Source: Herbaspirillum frisingense GSF30 (lineage in GTDB: Bacteria > Pseudomonadota > Gammaproteobacteria > Burkholderiales > Burkholderiaceae_D). Taken from it: a stretch of 43,818 nucleotides of DNA. Under the pieces are notes generated by a model. The model was not told where the DNA came from and searched no databases. It saw only the letters and a program-made list of their open reading frames with translations. Below are positions 17,374 through 25,493 of the stretch, piece after piece. How positions within the stretch are numbered: the first letter of the stretch is position 1; each line of letters begins with the position of its first letter. The stretch covers positions 1 to 43,818 of the forward strand of contig NZ_AEEC02000041.1 of assembly GCF_000300975.2 (NCBI RefSeq). Reading direction: 5' to 3'. The position numbers were made by a program, and so were the translations under genes.

Positions 17374-18402
17374 ATGAGCCTTCTTTTTATCGTATTGCTG
17401 ATCGTGCTGGCCTGCCTGGTGCTGGGGCTGGCGGCCTGGGGTGGTTTTGCGCTCTGGTACCAGTGCCCTGGACCACGCTGGGCGCGTCTGCTGGTGATGG
17501 CGACCTGGAGTCTGCCAGCGCTGGCCACCCTGGCAAGCCTGGGAGCATTGGCCGGGGCAGGGGACACATCGCCCTGGGGGCCGCTGGCCTTCGTGCTGGC
17601 ACTGGTGGTGTTGCTGTGCTGGTGGCATGGTATCCGTGCTTCCCATGATCGGGTCTGGGCCGACGATGTGGCCTGCATGCTGGTCTCGCAGGTCACGGGT
17701 GACCGCGTCAGACTGGACAATGTACGCAACTTCGAATGGCGCAGCGAGACCGATTACGACGTGCGCTGGGAGTCGCGTGACTACGATCTGTCGCAACTGG
17801 TCTCGGCCGACCTGCTGCTGTCCTACTGGATGGGGCCGGCGATTGCGCACACCCTGGTTTCCTTCGGGTTTGCCGATGGCCGGCGCCTGGTATTTTCGCT
17901 CGAGATCCGGCGCGAACGCGGCGAATCCTTTTCGGCCCTGGGCGGCTTCTTCCGCAAGTTCGAGACCGTCATCGTCGCCGCCGACGAGCGCGACATCGTC
18001 CGTACCCGCACCAACGCCCGTGGCGAGGACGTCTACCTGTATCGCCTGCAACTGCGCCCCGACCAGTTGCGCAAGGTCTTCCTCGGATACCTGGAACGCG
18101 CCGCGCAGGTGCGCGCCACACCGCGCTTCTACAACACCCTCACCAGCAACTGCACCACCATCGTCTTCGAGTTGGCGCGCCGTCTTTCTCCCACGTTGCC
18201 GCTGGACTATCGCCTGCTGCTCTCCGGTTATTTCGCCGGGTACGTGTTCGACCACGGGGTAATGACGCCCGGCTACCGCTTCGAGCAACTGCGCGAGGCC
18301 GGCCGCATCACCGGACGGGCATTGCAAAGCGGCCCGGGGGACGACTACAGCAAGCTGATCCGGCGTGGCGTACCGGGGGTGGGCGAAGACGAGCTCCGCT
18401 GA
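17374..18402 (+). CDS. DUF4105 / Lnb N-terminal-domain membrane protein
   Basis: A 342-residue protein with about three N-terminal transmembrane helices (LLFIVLLIVLACLVLGLAAW; LLVMATWSLPALATLASLGAL; LAFVLALVVLLCWW), then a soluble domain of the DUF4105 (Lnb N-terminal) type. Candidate catalytic residues of this papain-like fold are His159 in IAHTLVSF, Glu177 in SLEIRRE and Cys260 in SNCTTIVFE. Related domains include the Bacteroides lipoprotein N-acyltransferase Lnb; in proteobacteria the role is not established. The start is the ATG at 17374 rather than the GTG at 17365. It sits between sulfur-related genes but has no obvious functional tie to them. Confidence 0.82.
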   Translation: MSLLFIVLLIVLACLVLGLAAWGGFALWYQCPGPRWARLLVMATWSLPALATLASLGALAGAGDTSPWGPLAFVLALVVLLCWWHGIRASHDRVWADDVACMLVSQVTGDRVRLDNVRNFEWRSETDYDVRWESRDYDLSQLVSADLLLSYWMGPAIAHTLVSFGFADGRRLVFSLEIRRERGESFSALGGFFRKFETVIVAADERDIVRTRTNARGEDVYLYRLQLRPDQLRKVFLGYLERAAQVRATPRFYNTLTSNCTTIVFELARRLSPTLPLDYRLLLSGYFAGYVFDHGVMTPGYRFEQLREAGRITGRALQSGPGDDYSKLIRRGVPGVGEDELR

Positions 18403-18543
18403 AACTGCGCGATGAAGTCCAAATCCGTTTACCAACTATCCAAGCATAAAATCATTCGTATTCGCTCACCGCGAAGCTGATTAGCATTTCCTTCCTGCGC
18501 CACTCTGGTTGCGCATCCTGAAACGTCAGAGAAGGAAATCCCC

Positions 18544-19407
18544 ATGTCCGAAGCGGTGAATCATTTCCCCCTGCCGGCAGCTGCCGAGTCCTCCCCCGTG
18601 CGCCGATCGAGGCGACTGCGTCCCTTGCAAGAACTCGGCAACCGCAGCCTGTTCCTGCTCTCCTGGGCCGCACCGCTGCTCCTGCTGCTGCTCTGGGAAG
18701 CCTTCGCCCGTGCCGGCGTACTCTCGCCGCAAGTGCTGCCGGCGCCCAGCAAGGTATTGCAGACCGCCTGGAACCTGATCGGTCAGGGCCGCCTGCTCTC
18801 CGACCTCGGTGCCAGTCTTCTGCGGGCTGCCGCCGGCTTCGTCATCGGTGGCAGCCTCGGCTTCGTGCTGGGCACCCTGGTCGGCTTCTCGCGGCTGGCC
18901 GAAGCCCTGTTCGACCGTAGCGTGCAGATGGTGCGCGCCGTCCCCTTCCTGGCGGCGTTGCCGCTGGTGATCGTGTGGTTCGGTGTGGGCGAGGGCGGCA
19001 AGGTGTTCCTGGTGTCGCTGGGCGTACTGTTCCCGATCTATATCAATACCGTGCTGGGCATCCGCCAGGTCGATCCCAAGCTGCTCGAACTGGGCCGCGT
19101 GACCGGGCTCTCCAACTGGACCCTGATCCGTCGCATCGTGCTGCCCGGTGCCTTGCCCTCGATCCTGGCCGGGGTGCGCTATGCGCTGGCAGTGGCCTGG
19201 CTGGCACTGGTGATCGCCGAAACCATTGCCGCCAATACCGGCGTCGGCTCACTGGCCATGGATGCGCGTGAATTCCTGCAGACCGACGTGATCGTGCTGA
19301 CCATCGTCATCTATGCCGGCATCGGTGTGGTCTCGGATGCCATCGCCCGCCTGCTGGAGCGCCGGTTGCTTGCCTGGCATCCCAACTACGCCGCCAAGGG
19401 GAAATGA
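18544..19407 (+). CDS. ABC transporter permease, aliphatic sulfonate type (SsuC-like)
   Basis: A 287-residue inner-membrane permease. A 40-residue cytoplasmic N-terminus precedes helices such as LFLLSWAAPLLLLLLWEAFA and FVIGGSLGFVLGTLVGF. The EAA loop is seen around ELGRVTGLSNWTLIRRIVLP. Conserved SsuC-like segments include VPFLAALPLVIVWFGVGEG and AETIAANTGVGSLAMDAREF. It starts at 18544 after AGAAGGAAA. Its stop overlaps the ATPase start by four bases (ATGA), so the two are translationally coupled. Confidence 0.92.
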   Translation: MSEAVNHFPLPAAAESSPVRRSRRLRPLQELGNRSLFLLSWAAPLLLLLLWEAFARAGVLSPQVLPAPSKVLQTAWNLIGQGRLLSDLGASLLRAAAGFVIGGSLGFVLGTLVGFSRLAEALFDRSVQMVRAVPFLAALPLVIVWFGVGEGGKVFLVSLGVLFPIYINTVLGIRQVDPKLLELGRVTGLSNWTLIRRIVLPGALPSILAGVRYALAVAWLALVIAETIAANTGVGSLAMDAREFLQTDVIVLTIVIYAGIGVVSDAIARLLERRLLAWHPNYAAKGK

Positions 19408-20156
19408 TGAGCACCACCACCCATACCATGCATCCGGCCGGCGTCGATGAGATTGCCGTGCAGGTCGCCGGTCTCAAGCGCCGCTACGGCCAGCGCACCG
19501 TCATCCAGGGCTTGAACCTGCGCATCCATCGCGGTGAGTTCGTGGCCCTGCTGGGCGAGAGCGGTTGCGGCAAGACCACCCTGCTGCGCGCCCTGGCGGG
19601 GCTAGACGCCATCGATGGCGGCCGCATCGACGGTCCGGCGCAACCGGCCGTAGTGTTCCAGGAACCGCGCCTGATCCCGTGGGACCCCTTGTGGCGCAAC
19701 GTTTCCCTGGGGCTCGATGACAAGAGCGGCAAGCCGCTCGCACAGGCGGCGCTGGAAGAAGTCGGCCTGGGTGGCCGCAGTGAGGATTGGCCCCGCAATC
19801 TCTCCGGCGGCCAGGCCCAGCGCGTGGCGCTGGCACGCGCCCTGGTGCGCGAGCCTCGTCTGCTGCTGCTGGATGAACCCTTTGCCGCCCTGGACGCCCT
19901 GACCCGCATCCGCATGCATGCCCTGGTGCGCCAACTGCTGGCGCGCCATCGACCCGGCGTACTGCTGGTCACGCACGATGTCGATGAAGCCATCGTCCTG
20001 GCCGACCGCATTCTGGTCATGCGCGATGGTGCCATTGCCAGCGATCACCGCGTCGCGCCGGAAGCCGCCCACCATCGCGCCCACCCGGCGGCCGAGGCCC
20101 TGCGCACGCAATTGCTGGCCGAGCTGGGCGTGGCGGCTGCCGATGCGCTGCATTAA
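19404..20156 (+). CDS. ABC transporter ATP-binding protein, aliphatic sulfonate type (SsuB-like)
   Basis: A 250-residue ATPase with Walker A GESGCGKTT, Q-loop VVFQEPRLIPWD, signature LSGGQAQR, Walker B LLLLDEP and LVTHDVDEA. Fit to SsuB is good in length and in the short helical region. It energises the preceding permease, with which it overlaps by four bases. Two start ATGs, 19404 and 19407, are possible; 19404 gives the ATGA overlap. Confidence 0.92.
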   Translation: MMSTTTHTMHPAGVDEIAVQVAGLKRRYGQRTVIQGLNLRIHRGEFVALLGESGCGKTTLLRALAGLDAIDGGRIDGPAQPAVVFQEPRLIPWDPLWRNVSLGLDDKSGKPLAQAALEEVGLGGRSEDWPRNLSGGQAQRVALARALVREPRLLLLDEPFAALDALTRIRMHALVRQLLARHRPGVLLVTHDVDEAIVLADRILVMRDGAIASDHRVAPEAAHHRAHPAAEALRTQLLAELGVAAADALH

Positions 20157-20198
20157 TAGCGATCTAATGCCGATCTGATTTCCCTTCACCATCACTGA

Positions 20199-21221
20199 AT
20201 GCTCATGACCCAAGACGCCAAGTCCGCCCATCTCCATCATCGCCATCGTCGTCTTCTGTTGCAGGCGGCCGCAGGCGCCGCCGCCCTGGGTGCTGTCGGT
20301 GCACCCGCCGTGGCGCTGGCCGCCGGTTCCTCTCGCAATACCGATACCGTGCGCCTGGCCTGGGGCAAGGGCGGTCTGCCCGGCATCGCCCGCACCCGTG
20401 GCGAATTCGAAAAGACCCTGGCCCGCGATGGCATCAAGGTGCAATGGGTGGGTCCTTTCCCCAATCATGCGCCTTCGCTGCAGGCGGTCACCGGCGGTAG
20501 CGCCGACTTTGGTTTCGGCGGCAGCACCACGCCGGCGCTGGCGGCCATGATCGCCGGCTCGCCGCTGGTATTCACCCAGTTTGCCGTGGTCGAGCCACGC
20601 AGCACTGCCATTATCGCCAAGGATGGTTCGGGCATCACCAAGGTCAGCGATCTGGTCGGCAAGACCGTGGCAGTGAACCGCTCGGGCCTGGGCGAGTTCC
20701 TGCTGGTGGCGGCGCTGGAAAAGCACGGCATCGCCCGCGACAAGGTGCAGTTCGTCTATCTCAATCCGCCGGACGCCGGTCCGGCCTTTTCCCAGGGCAA
20801 GGTCGATGCCTGGTCGATGTGGAGCCCGGGCGTGGACATTGCGCGGGTCGAATACAAGGCGCATGACGTCTTCTTCGAAGGCCGCGATCTGGATTTCCTG
20901 ATCGACTTCAACTCCTACGTCACCCATCGCAAGTTCGCGCAGGAAAACGCCGACATCGTGCGCGCCGTCAATGCCGCCTATCGCGCCGAGGGCGAGTGGA
21001 TCAGCAGGAATCCGCGCGAGGCCGAGATTCTGGTGCAGAAGGATGCCGGTTATTCGGACGCGGTACGCGATTCGCTCATCAAGCTGGCGCGGCGCTGGGA
21101 ATTCCATGGCGCCGATGACGCGAAGTTCATCGCCACCTTCCAGGGAGCGGCCGATTGGTTGGCCGCACGCAAGATCCTGCCGCAGAAGGTGCAGGTGAGC
21201 GATTACATCGTCAAGGTCTGA
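20199..21221 (+). CDS. Aliphatic sulfonate-type ABC substrate-binding protein (SsuA-like)
   Basis: A 340-residue periplasmic binding protein of the SsuA/NMT1 type: RLAWGKGGLPGIARTRGEFEK-like start, FPNHAPSLQAVTGGSADFGFGG, DLVGKTVAVNRSGLGEFL, QGKVDAWSMWSPG. The leader is unusual: a His/Arg-rich n-region (HLHHRHRR) followed by LLLQAAAGAAALGAVGA. The paired arginines with a mild hydrophobic core resemble a Tat signal. Starts at 20199 and 20205 are both possible. It is 42 bases after the ATPase and 20 bases before a monooxygenase gene, giving the gene order permease-ATPase-binding protein-enzyme. Confidence 0.9.
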   Translation: MLMTQDAKSAHLHHRHRRLLLQAAAGAAALGAVGAPAVALAAGSSRNTDTVRLAWGKGGLPGIARTRGEFEKTLARDGIKVQWVGPFPNHAPSLQAVTGGSADFGFGGSTTPALAAMIAGSPLVFTQFAVVEPRSTAIIAKDGSGITKVSDLVGKTVAVNRSGLGEFLLVAALEKHGIARDKVQFVYLNPPDAGPAFSQGKVDAWSMWSPGVDIARVEYKAHDVFFEGRDLDFLIDFNSYVTHRKFAQENADIVRAVNAAYRAEGEWISRNPREAEILVQKDAGYSDAVRDSLIKLARRWEFHGADDAKFIATFQGAADWLAARKILPQKVQVSDYIVKV

Positions 21222-21241
21222 TTCATTTCCAGGAGAGAAGC

Positions 21242-22372
21242 ATGAGCGTCAACTTCATCGGCATGGTCACCACCAACAAGAATTCGGAGATTCATGCTCC
21301 GGTGGGACCCGCCATCGATATCGATTACCTGCAGCGTTTCGCGCGCGCCCACGAAGAGGCCGGTTTCGACCGGGTGCTGGTGCCGTATCACTCCAACGGG
21401 CCGGACGCCATCCTGACCATCGTCCAGGTGGCTGCCGCCACGCGACACATCAAGCTGATGCTGGCACACCGGCCCGGGTTCGTGGCGCCCACGCTGGCGG
21501 CCCGCCAGTTGGCCACGCTGGACCAGTTCAGCGGTGGGCGGCTGGGCGTGCACATCATCTCCGGCGGTTCCGACGTCGAGCAGCGACGTGACGGTGACTT
21601 CCTCGATCACGACCGGCGTTATGCCCGTACCGATGAATACCTGGAAGTCCTGCGCAAGGTGTGGACTGCCGGCGAGCCCTTCGACCATCACGGCGAGTTC
21701 TATCGCGTCGAGCAAGCCTTTTCCGAGGTCAAGCCGGTGCAGCAGCCGCATATCCCGATCTTCTTCGGTGGCGCCTCCGAGGCCGCCATTCCGGTGGCGG
21801 GTCGGCATGCCGACATCTATGCCTTGTGGGGCGAGTCACTGGACCAGGTGCGCGAGCTGACCGGGCGTGTGCGAACCGAAGCGGCTCGGCATGGGAGGGA
21901 GATCAGTTTCTCGGTTTCCTTCCGTCCCATCCTGGCGGCCACCGAAGACGCCGCCTGGGAGCGTGCAGAACGTATCCTGGCCGAGACACGCCGCCTGCGC
22001 TCCGGCAATGGCAGTCGTCATCCGGCCCAGACCGGGCCCCAGGAAAGCGTGGGCGCACGCCGCCTGCTGGCCGCCGCAGAAAAGGGTGACCGGGTGGATC
22101 GTCGCCTGTGGACCGCCATTGCCCGCGAAACCGGTGCCCGCTACAACTCCACGGCCCTGGTCGGTACGCCCGAGCAGGTGGCCGAGGCGCTGCTGGATTA
22201 CTACGACCTGGGCGTGACGACCTTCCTGATCCGCGGCTTCGATCCGCTGGAAGATGCCCTCGACTACGGTCGCGAACTGATCCCGCGCACCCGCGAACTG
22301 GTGGCAGAACGCGTGCGCCAGAAACTGGAGAAACAGCAAAAGCAGCAAAAGCAGCAAAAGCAGGCCGCCTGA
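21242..22372 (+). CDS. LLM-class flavin-dependent monooxygenase (SsuD-like)
   Basis: A 376-residue enzyme of the alkanesulfonate monooxygenase group: FDRVLVPYHSNGPDA, AATRHIKLMLAHRPGFVAPTL-type core, TLDQFSGGRLGVHIISGG, DHDRRYARTDEYLEVLR and VGTPEQVAEALLDYYDLGV. SsuD uses FMNH2 and oxygen to cut the C-S bond of alkanesulfonates, giving aldehyde and sulfite. Placed right after an SsuABC-like importer, the same role is likely. The ATG at 21242 follows AGGAGAG. The C-terminus is odd: a QQK tripeptide repeat encoded by three tandem CAGCAAAAG units. An intrinsic terminator follows. Confidence 0.9.
   Translation: MSVNFIGMVTTNKNSEIHAPVGPAIDIDYLQRFARAHEEAGFDRVLVPYHSNGPDAILTIVQVAAATRHIKLMLAHRPGFVAPTLAARQLATLDQFSGGRLGVHIISGGSDVEQRRDGDFLDHDRRYARTDEYLEVLRKVWTAGEPFDHHGEFYRVEQAFSEVKPVQQPHIPIFFGGASEAAIPVAGRHADIYALWGESLDQVRELTGRVRTEAARHGREISFSVSFRPILAATEDAAWERAERILAETRRLRSGNGSRHPAQTGPQESVGARRLLAAAEKGDRVDRRLWTAIARETGARYNSTALVGTPEQVAEALLDYYDLGVTTFLIRGFDPLEDALDYGRELIPRTRELVAERVRQKLEKQQKQQKQQKQAA
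22333..22359 (+). repeat. tandem CAGCAAAAG repeat, three copies, in the monooxygenase tail
   Basis: Three copies of the 9-base unit CAGCAAAAG lie in frame at the 3' end of the SsuD-like gene and encode repeated QQK. Such short units can change copy number by replication slippage; each change would add or remove three residues without altering the frame. Confidence 0.75.
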
Positions 22373-22392
22373 TTTTCCCGTCGCAACGTGAC

Positions 22393-22423
22393 AGTGGCTC
22401 CGCATTGCGGAGCCACTTTTTTT
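22393..22423 (+). terminator. intrinsic terminator after the ssu-like operon
   Basis: AGTGGCTCCGC (22393-22403) and GCGGAGCCACT (22407-22417) form a perfect 11-base stem around an ATT loop, followed by T at 22417-22423. It lies 20 bases after the monooxygenase stop and just before the convergent sulfhydrylase gene. Confidence 0.95.
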
Positions 22424-22442
22424 GGTGGAGATGAATGCCCGG

Positions 22443-23732
22443 TCAGGCCGACTGCAAAGCCTGTTCCAGATCGGCCAGCAGGTCATCGATATGCTCGATG
22501 CCGATGGACAGGCGCACCGTATCCACGGTTACGCCGGCCTTGTCCAGTTCCTCCGGCGACAGCTGGCGGTGTGTGGTGGACGCCGGATGCGTGGCCAGCG
22601 ACTTGGCGTCGCCGATGTTGACCAGCCGCGTGAAGAGCTGCAGCGCATCCTGGAAGCGTGCGCCACCTTCGCGACCGTTGGCCACGCCAAAGGTCAGCAC
22701 GCCCGAAGCGCGACCCTTGAAGTATTTCTGCGCCAGTTGATGATTGGGATGGCCTTCCAGCCCGGCATAGTTGACCCAGCGCACCTTGGGATGGCGTTTC
22801 AGGTATTGCGCCACGGCCAGGGTGTTGGCGGTGATGCGGTCCAGGCGCAGGGCCAGGGTCTCGATGCCTTGCAGGATCTGGAAGGCATTGAACGGCGACA
22901 GCGCCGCTCCGGTATTGCGCAGCGGCACCACGCGTGCGCGACCGATGTAGGCGGCCTCGCCCAGTGCTTCGGTATAGACCACGCCGTGATAGCTGACATC
23001 GGGCTCGTTGAGCCGTTTGAAGCGTTCCTTGTGCTGCGCCCAGGGGAACTTGCCGGAATCCACGATGGCACCGCCCAGCGTGGTGCCGTGGCCGCCCAGG
23101 TATTTGGTCAGGGAGTGCACCACGATGTCGGCGCCGTGTTCGAAGGGACGCAGCAGATAGGGTGTGGCCACCGTGTTATCCACGATCAGCGGGACGCCAT
23201 GCCGATGCGCAATGGCGGCCACGGCCGCGATGTCGGTGATGTTGCCCAGCGGATTGCCGATGGATTCGATGAAGATGGCCTTGGTACGGTCGTCGATCAG
23301 GGGTTCGAACGAGGCTGGCTGGCGTGGATCGGCAAAGCGCGTGGTGATGCCGAACTGTGGCAGGGTATGGGCGAACAGGTTGTAGGTGCCGCCGTAGAGG
23401 GTGGAGGCCGAGACGATGTTGTCGCCCGCCTCGGCGATGGTCTGGATCGCATAGGTCACGGCCGCCTGGCCGGAGGCCAGTGCCAGCGCGGCGATGCCGC
23501 CTTCCAGGGCCGCCAGGCGCTTTTCCAGTACGTCCTGGGTGGGGTTCATGATGCGCGAATAGATATTGCCCTGGACCTTCAGGTCGAACAGGTCGGCGCC
23601 ATGCTGGGTATCGTCGAAGGCGAAGGCCACCGTCTGGTAGATCGGCACGGCCACGGCGCGCGTGGTCGGATCAGGGTCGTAGCCACCGTGTACCGATACG
23701 GTCTCGAATTTCCATTGCGGGTTGTCTGCCAT
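22443..23732 (-). CDS. metY: O-acetylhomoserine sulfhydrylase (aminocarboxypropyltransferase)
   Basis: A 429-residue PLP enzyme of the Cys/Met metabolism family. Typical motifs are [62 protein letters not shown] and [14 protein letters not shown], with the PLP-binding Lys210. The length (about 430) and the long C-terminal part fit MetY rather than cystathionine gamma-synthase (about 390). It condenses O-acetylhomoserine with sulfide to homocysteine. Convergent with the ssu-like operon, it fits a role in using sulfide made from imported organosulfur compounds. The start is the ATG at 23732, with GAGAGA upstream. Confidence 0.93.
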   Translation of the reverse strand: MADNPQWKFETVSVHGGYDPDPTTRAVAVPIYQTVAFAFDDTQHGADLFDLKVQGNIYSRIMNPTQDVLEKRLAALEGGIAALALASGQAAVTYAIQTIAEAGDNIVSASTLYGGTYNLFAHTLPQFGITTRFADPRQPASFEPLIDDRTKAIFIESIGNPLGNITDIAAVAAIAHRHGVPLIVDNTVATPYLLRPFEHGADIVVHSLTKYLGGHGTTLGGAIVDSGKFPWAQHKERFKRLNEPDVSYHGVVYTEALGEAAYIGRARVVPLRNTGAALSPFNAFQILQGIETLALRLDRITANTLAVAQYLKRHPKVRWVNYAGLEGHPNHQLAQKYFKGRASGVLTFGVANGREGGARFQDALQLFTRLVNIGDAKSLATHPASTTHRQLSPEELDKAGVTVDTVRLSIGIEHIDDLLADLEQALQSA

Positions 23733-23828
23733 GTTGTCTCTCTCTTATCGTTGAACGGGGATGCAGGAAGGCGATACCACACCGAGACCGTAGCGCGACG
23801 GCGGGCAGGGCGCCAAGAAATGATTCGT

Positions 23829-23840
23829 CATATGCATATG
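23829..23840. promoter_or_regulatory. CATATG-CATATG palindrome upstream of metY
   Basis: CATATGCATATG is a perfect 12-base palindrome 97 bases upstream of the sulfhydrylase start and 161 bases before the divergent oxidoreductase start. It stands out as AT-rich in GC-rich surroundings. It could be an operator, but no regulator can be named. Nothing else clear is seen in 23733-24000. Confidence 0.3.
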
Positions 23841-24000
23841 CGGCGACGGATGATGCCGGTCGCAAGGACGTGCGACCCTGGCCATCATGCCGTTTCGCAT
23901 TCCCATCGCGCATGCGTAAGATCAAATTAGTCGTTTGAACAGGTTTTGCTGCACTGCTTCAATGGCATTACCGACAGCCATTCTTGAACCCGGAGCCAGT

Positions 24001-24876
24001 ATGGAAACGACTACCTCCCACCTGCCCGCCGACATGAGTCACGCTGATGCCAGGCGCGGAGTGCGGGCGCAGCTGAGCTATCTCGCCAGTCATGCCCGTG
24101 ACCCGGTCAGCTATGCCTATACGCCACCCCCTGGCGTTCCCTGGGAGAGTGCCGACTACACCGTGCACGATACCTTCATCGCCGATGCCGGCGGCTGGCG
24201 CGACCTGGATATCGATACCAACGGTTTCGAATTGTGTAACGCCCCCACGGCCTTGCGCAATCCGGCCGATGCCGACGAGATCGAGGCGATCTGTTATGCC
24301 GAAGCAGTGGAGCTGGCGTTGGAGGTGACCGGTGGCACCCATGCCTATGTCTTCGATCACCTGGTGCGCGAGCGCGACCCTGCACGCGCCACGCTGGATT
24401 TCGGGCGCGCCGCCCGTGGTGCCACGCCGGCAGCCAACGGTCGCATCCACAATGATTACACCGAAGTCTCGGGGCGCAGGCGCCTGTCCATGGTCTTGCA
24501 TGATTCGGACCTGATTCCCTTTGCCCGGCACTTTTCCATCATCAACATCTGGCGCAGCCTGCGCGGCGTGATCGAGGACACGCCGTTGGCCGTGGTCGAC
24601 GCGCGCAGCGTGGCACGCGAGGACCTGGTGCGGGGCGAGGTGCGCTATCCACGGCGCACCGGAGAAATCTATCTGATGCGCCACAACCCTGCGCATCGCT
24701 GGTGTTATTTCCCGCAGATGGATCGTCACCATGCGCTGGTGTTCAAGCAGTTCGATTCGCGCACCAGCGGCGTGGCACGCTTCACCCCGCATACCGCTTT
24801 CGACCTTCCCGACATCCGGCCCGGGGCCCCCTTGCGTCAGAGCCTGGAAATCCGCTGTCTGGTGGTGCATGCATGA
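24001..24876 (+). CDS. CmcJ/NvfI-family oxidoreductase-like protein
   Basis: A 291-residue protein resembling the CmcJ/NvfI family (cephalosporin 7-alpha-hydroxylase accessory protein, fungal NvfI, gibberellin desaturase-like proteins). Family-like features are a beta-rich N-terminus, VFDHLVRER, the metal-site-like RIHNDYTE (His150, Asp152), FSIINIWRSLRG, PLAVVDARSVAREDL, RWCYFPQMDRH, FKQFDSRTSGVARF and PHTAFD. Some relatives are non-haem iron, 2-oxoglutarate-dependent oxygenases; activity here is inferred. The ATG at 24001 follows a GGAG. The stop overlaps the next start (ATGA), coupling it to an isomerase-like protein. Confidence 0.82.
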   Translation: METTTSHLPADMSHADARRGVRAQLSYLASHARDPVSYAYTPPPGVPWESADYTVHDTFIADAGGWRDLDIDTNGFELCNAPTALRNPADADEIEAICYAEAVELALEVTGGTHAYVFDHLVRERDPARATLDFGRAARGATPAANGRIHNDYTEVSGRRRLSMVLHDSDLIPFARHFSIINIWRSLRGVIEDTPLAVVDARSVAREDLVRGEVRYPRRTGEIYLMRHNPAHRWCYFPQMDRHHALVFKQFDSRTSGVARFTPHTAFDLPDIRPGAPLRQSLEIRCLVVHA

Positions 24877-25493
24877 GCGCACCGCATCCCGTGATCGAAT
24901 ACTGGTTCGACTTCGGCAGCAACTACAGTTACCTGAGCACGCTGCGCATCGAGCAGGCGGCGCAACTGGCCGGTGTATCCGTACAGTGGCGCCCCTTCCT
25001 GCTGGGGCCGGTGTTTCGCGAACTGGGCTGGAGCACGTCTCCTTTCGTGTTGCAGAAGGAGAAGGGCGAGTACACCTGGCAGGACATGGCCCGCCAGTGT
25101 CGCAAGTATGGCCTGCCGTGGCGGCGTCCCAGCCGCTTTCCGCGTCCTGCGGTGCTGCCCACCCTGGTCGCCCTGGCGGGATCCGGGACGCACTGGGTGG
25201 GTGGCTTTTGCCGTCTGATGATGCATCTGAACTTCGCCGAGGACCGCGACATCGACAGCGCCGAGACGGTCGCTGAAGTGTTGACGGCGATGGACCTGCC
25301 CGTAGCCTCCCTCCTGGAGGATGCGCAGTCCGCAGACAATCGCGCCCGCCTGCGCGAGCAGACCGTGCTGGCCCGTGCGCGAGGCATCTTCGGCGCGCCT
25401 ACCTTCTTCGTCGGCAAGGAGATGTTCTGGGGCAACGACCGGCTGGACGACGCATTGGCCGCCTGCAGGGAACCAGCCAGCTTCAGCCCGTGA
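24873..25493 (+). CDS. DsbA-like / 2-hydroxychromene-2-carboxylate isomerase family protein
   Basis: A 206-residue thioredoxin-fold protein of the kappa-GST/HCCA isomerase family. The N-terminal YWFDFGSNYSYLS carries Ser16, the usual glutathione-contact serine; the cis-proline loop is GIFGAPTFFVGKEMFWGNDRLDDAL, a hallmark of this family. NahD-type members use glutathione to isomerise ring-cleavage products of aromatic degradation. No naphthalene genes are nearby, so the substrate is unknown and probably comes from the coupled oxidoreductase. Its start overlaps that gene's stop by four bases, and its end overlaps the convergent LysR gene by 11 bases. Confidence 0.88.
   Translation: MSAPHPVIEYWFDFGSNYSYLSTLRIEQAAQLAGVSVQWRPFLLGPVFRELGWSTSPFVLQKEKGEYTWQDMARQCRKYGLPWRRPSRFPRPAVLPTLVALAGSGTHWVGGFCRLMMHLNFAEDRDIDSAETVAEVLTAMDLPVASLLEDAQSADNRARLREQTVLARARGIFGAPTFFVGKEMFWGNDRLDDALAACREPASFSP

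Noticed and set aside
22422..23930. 502-residue plus-strand frame over metY
   Set aside because: Antisense to a full-length PLP enzyme with its active-site lysine; no motif in the plus frame.
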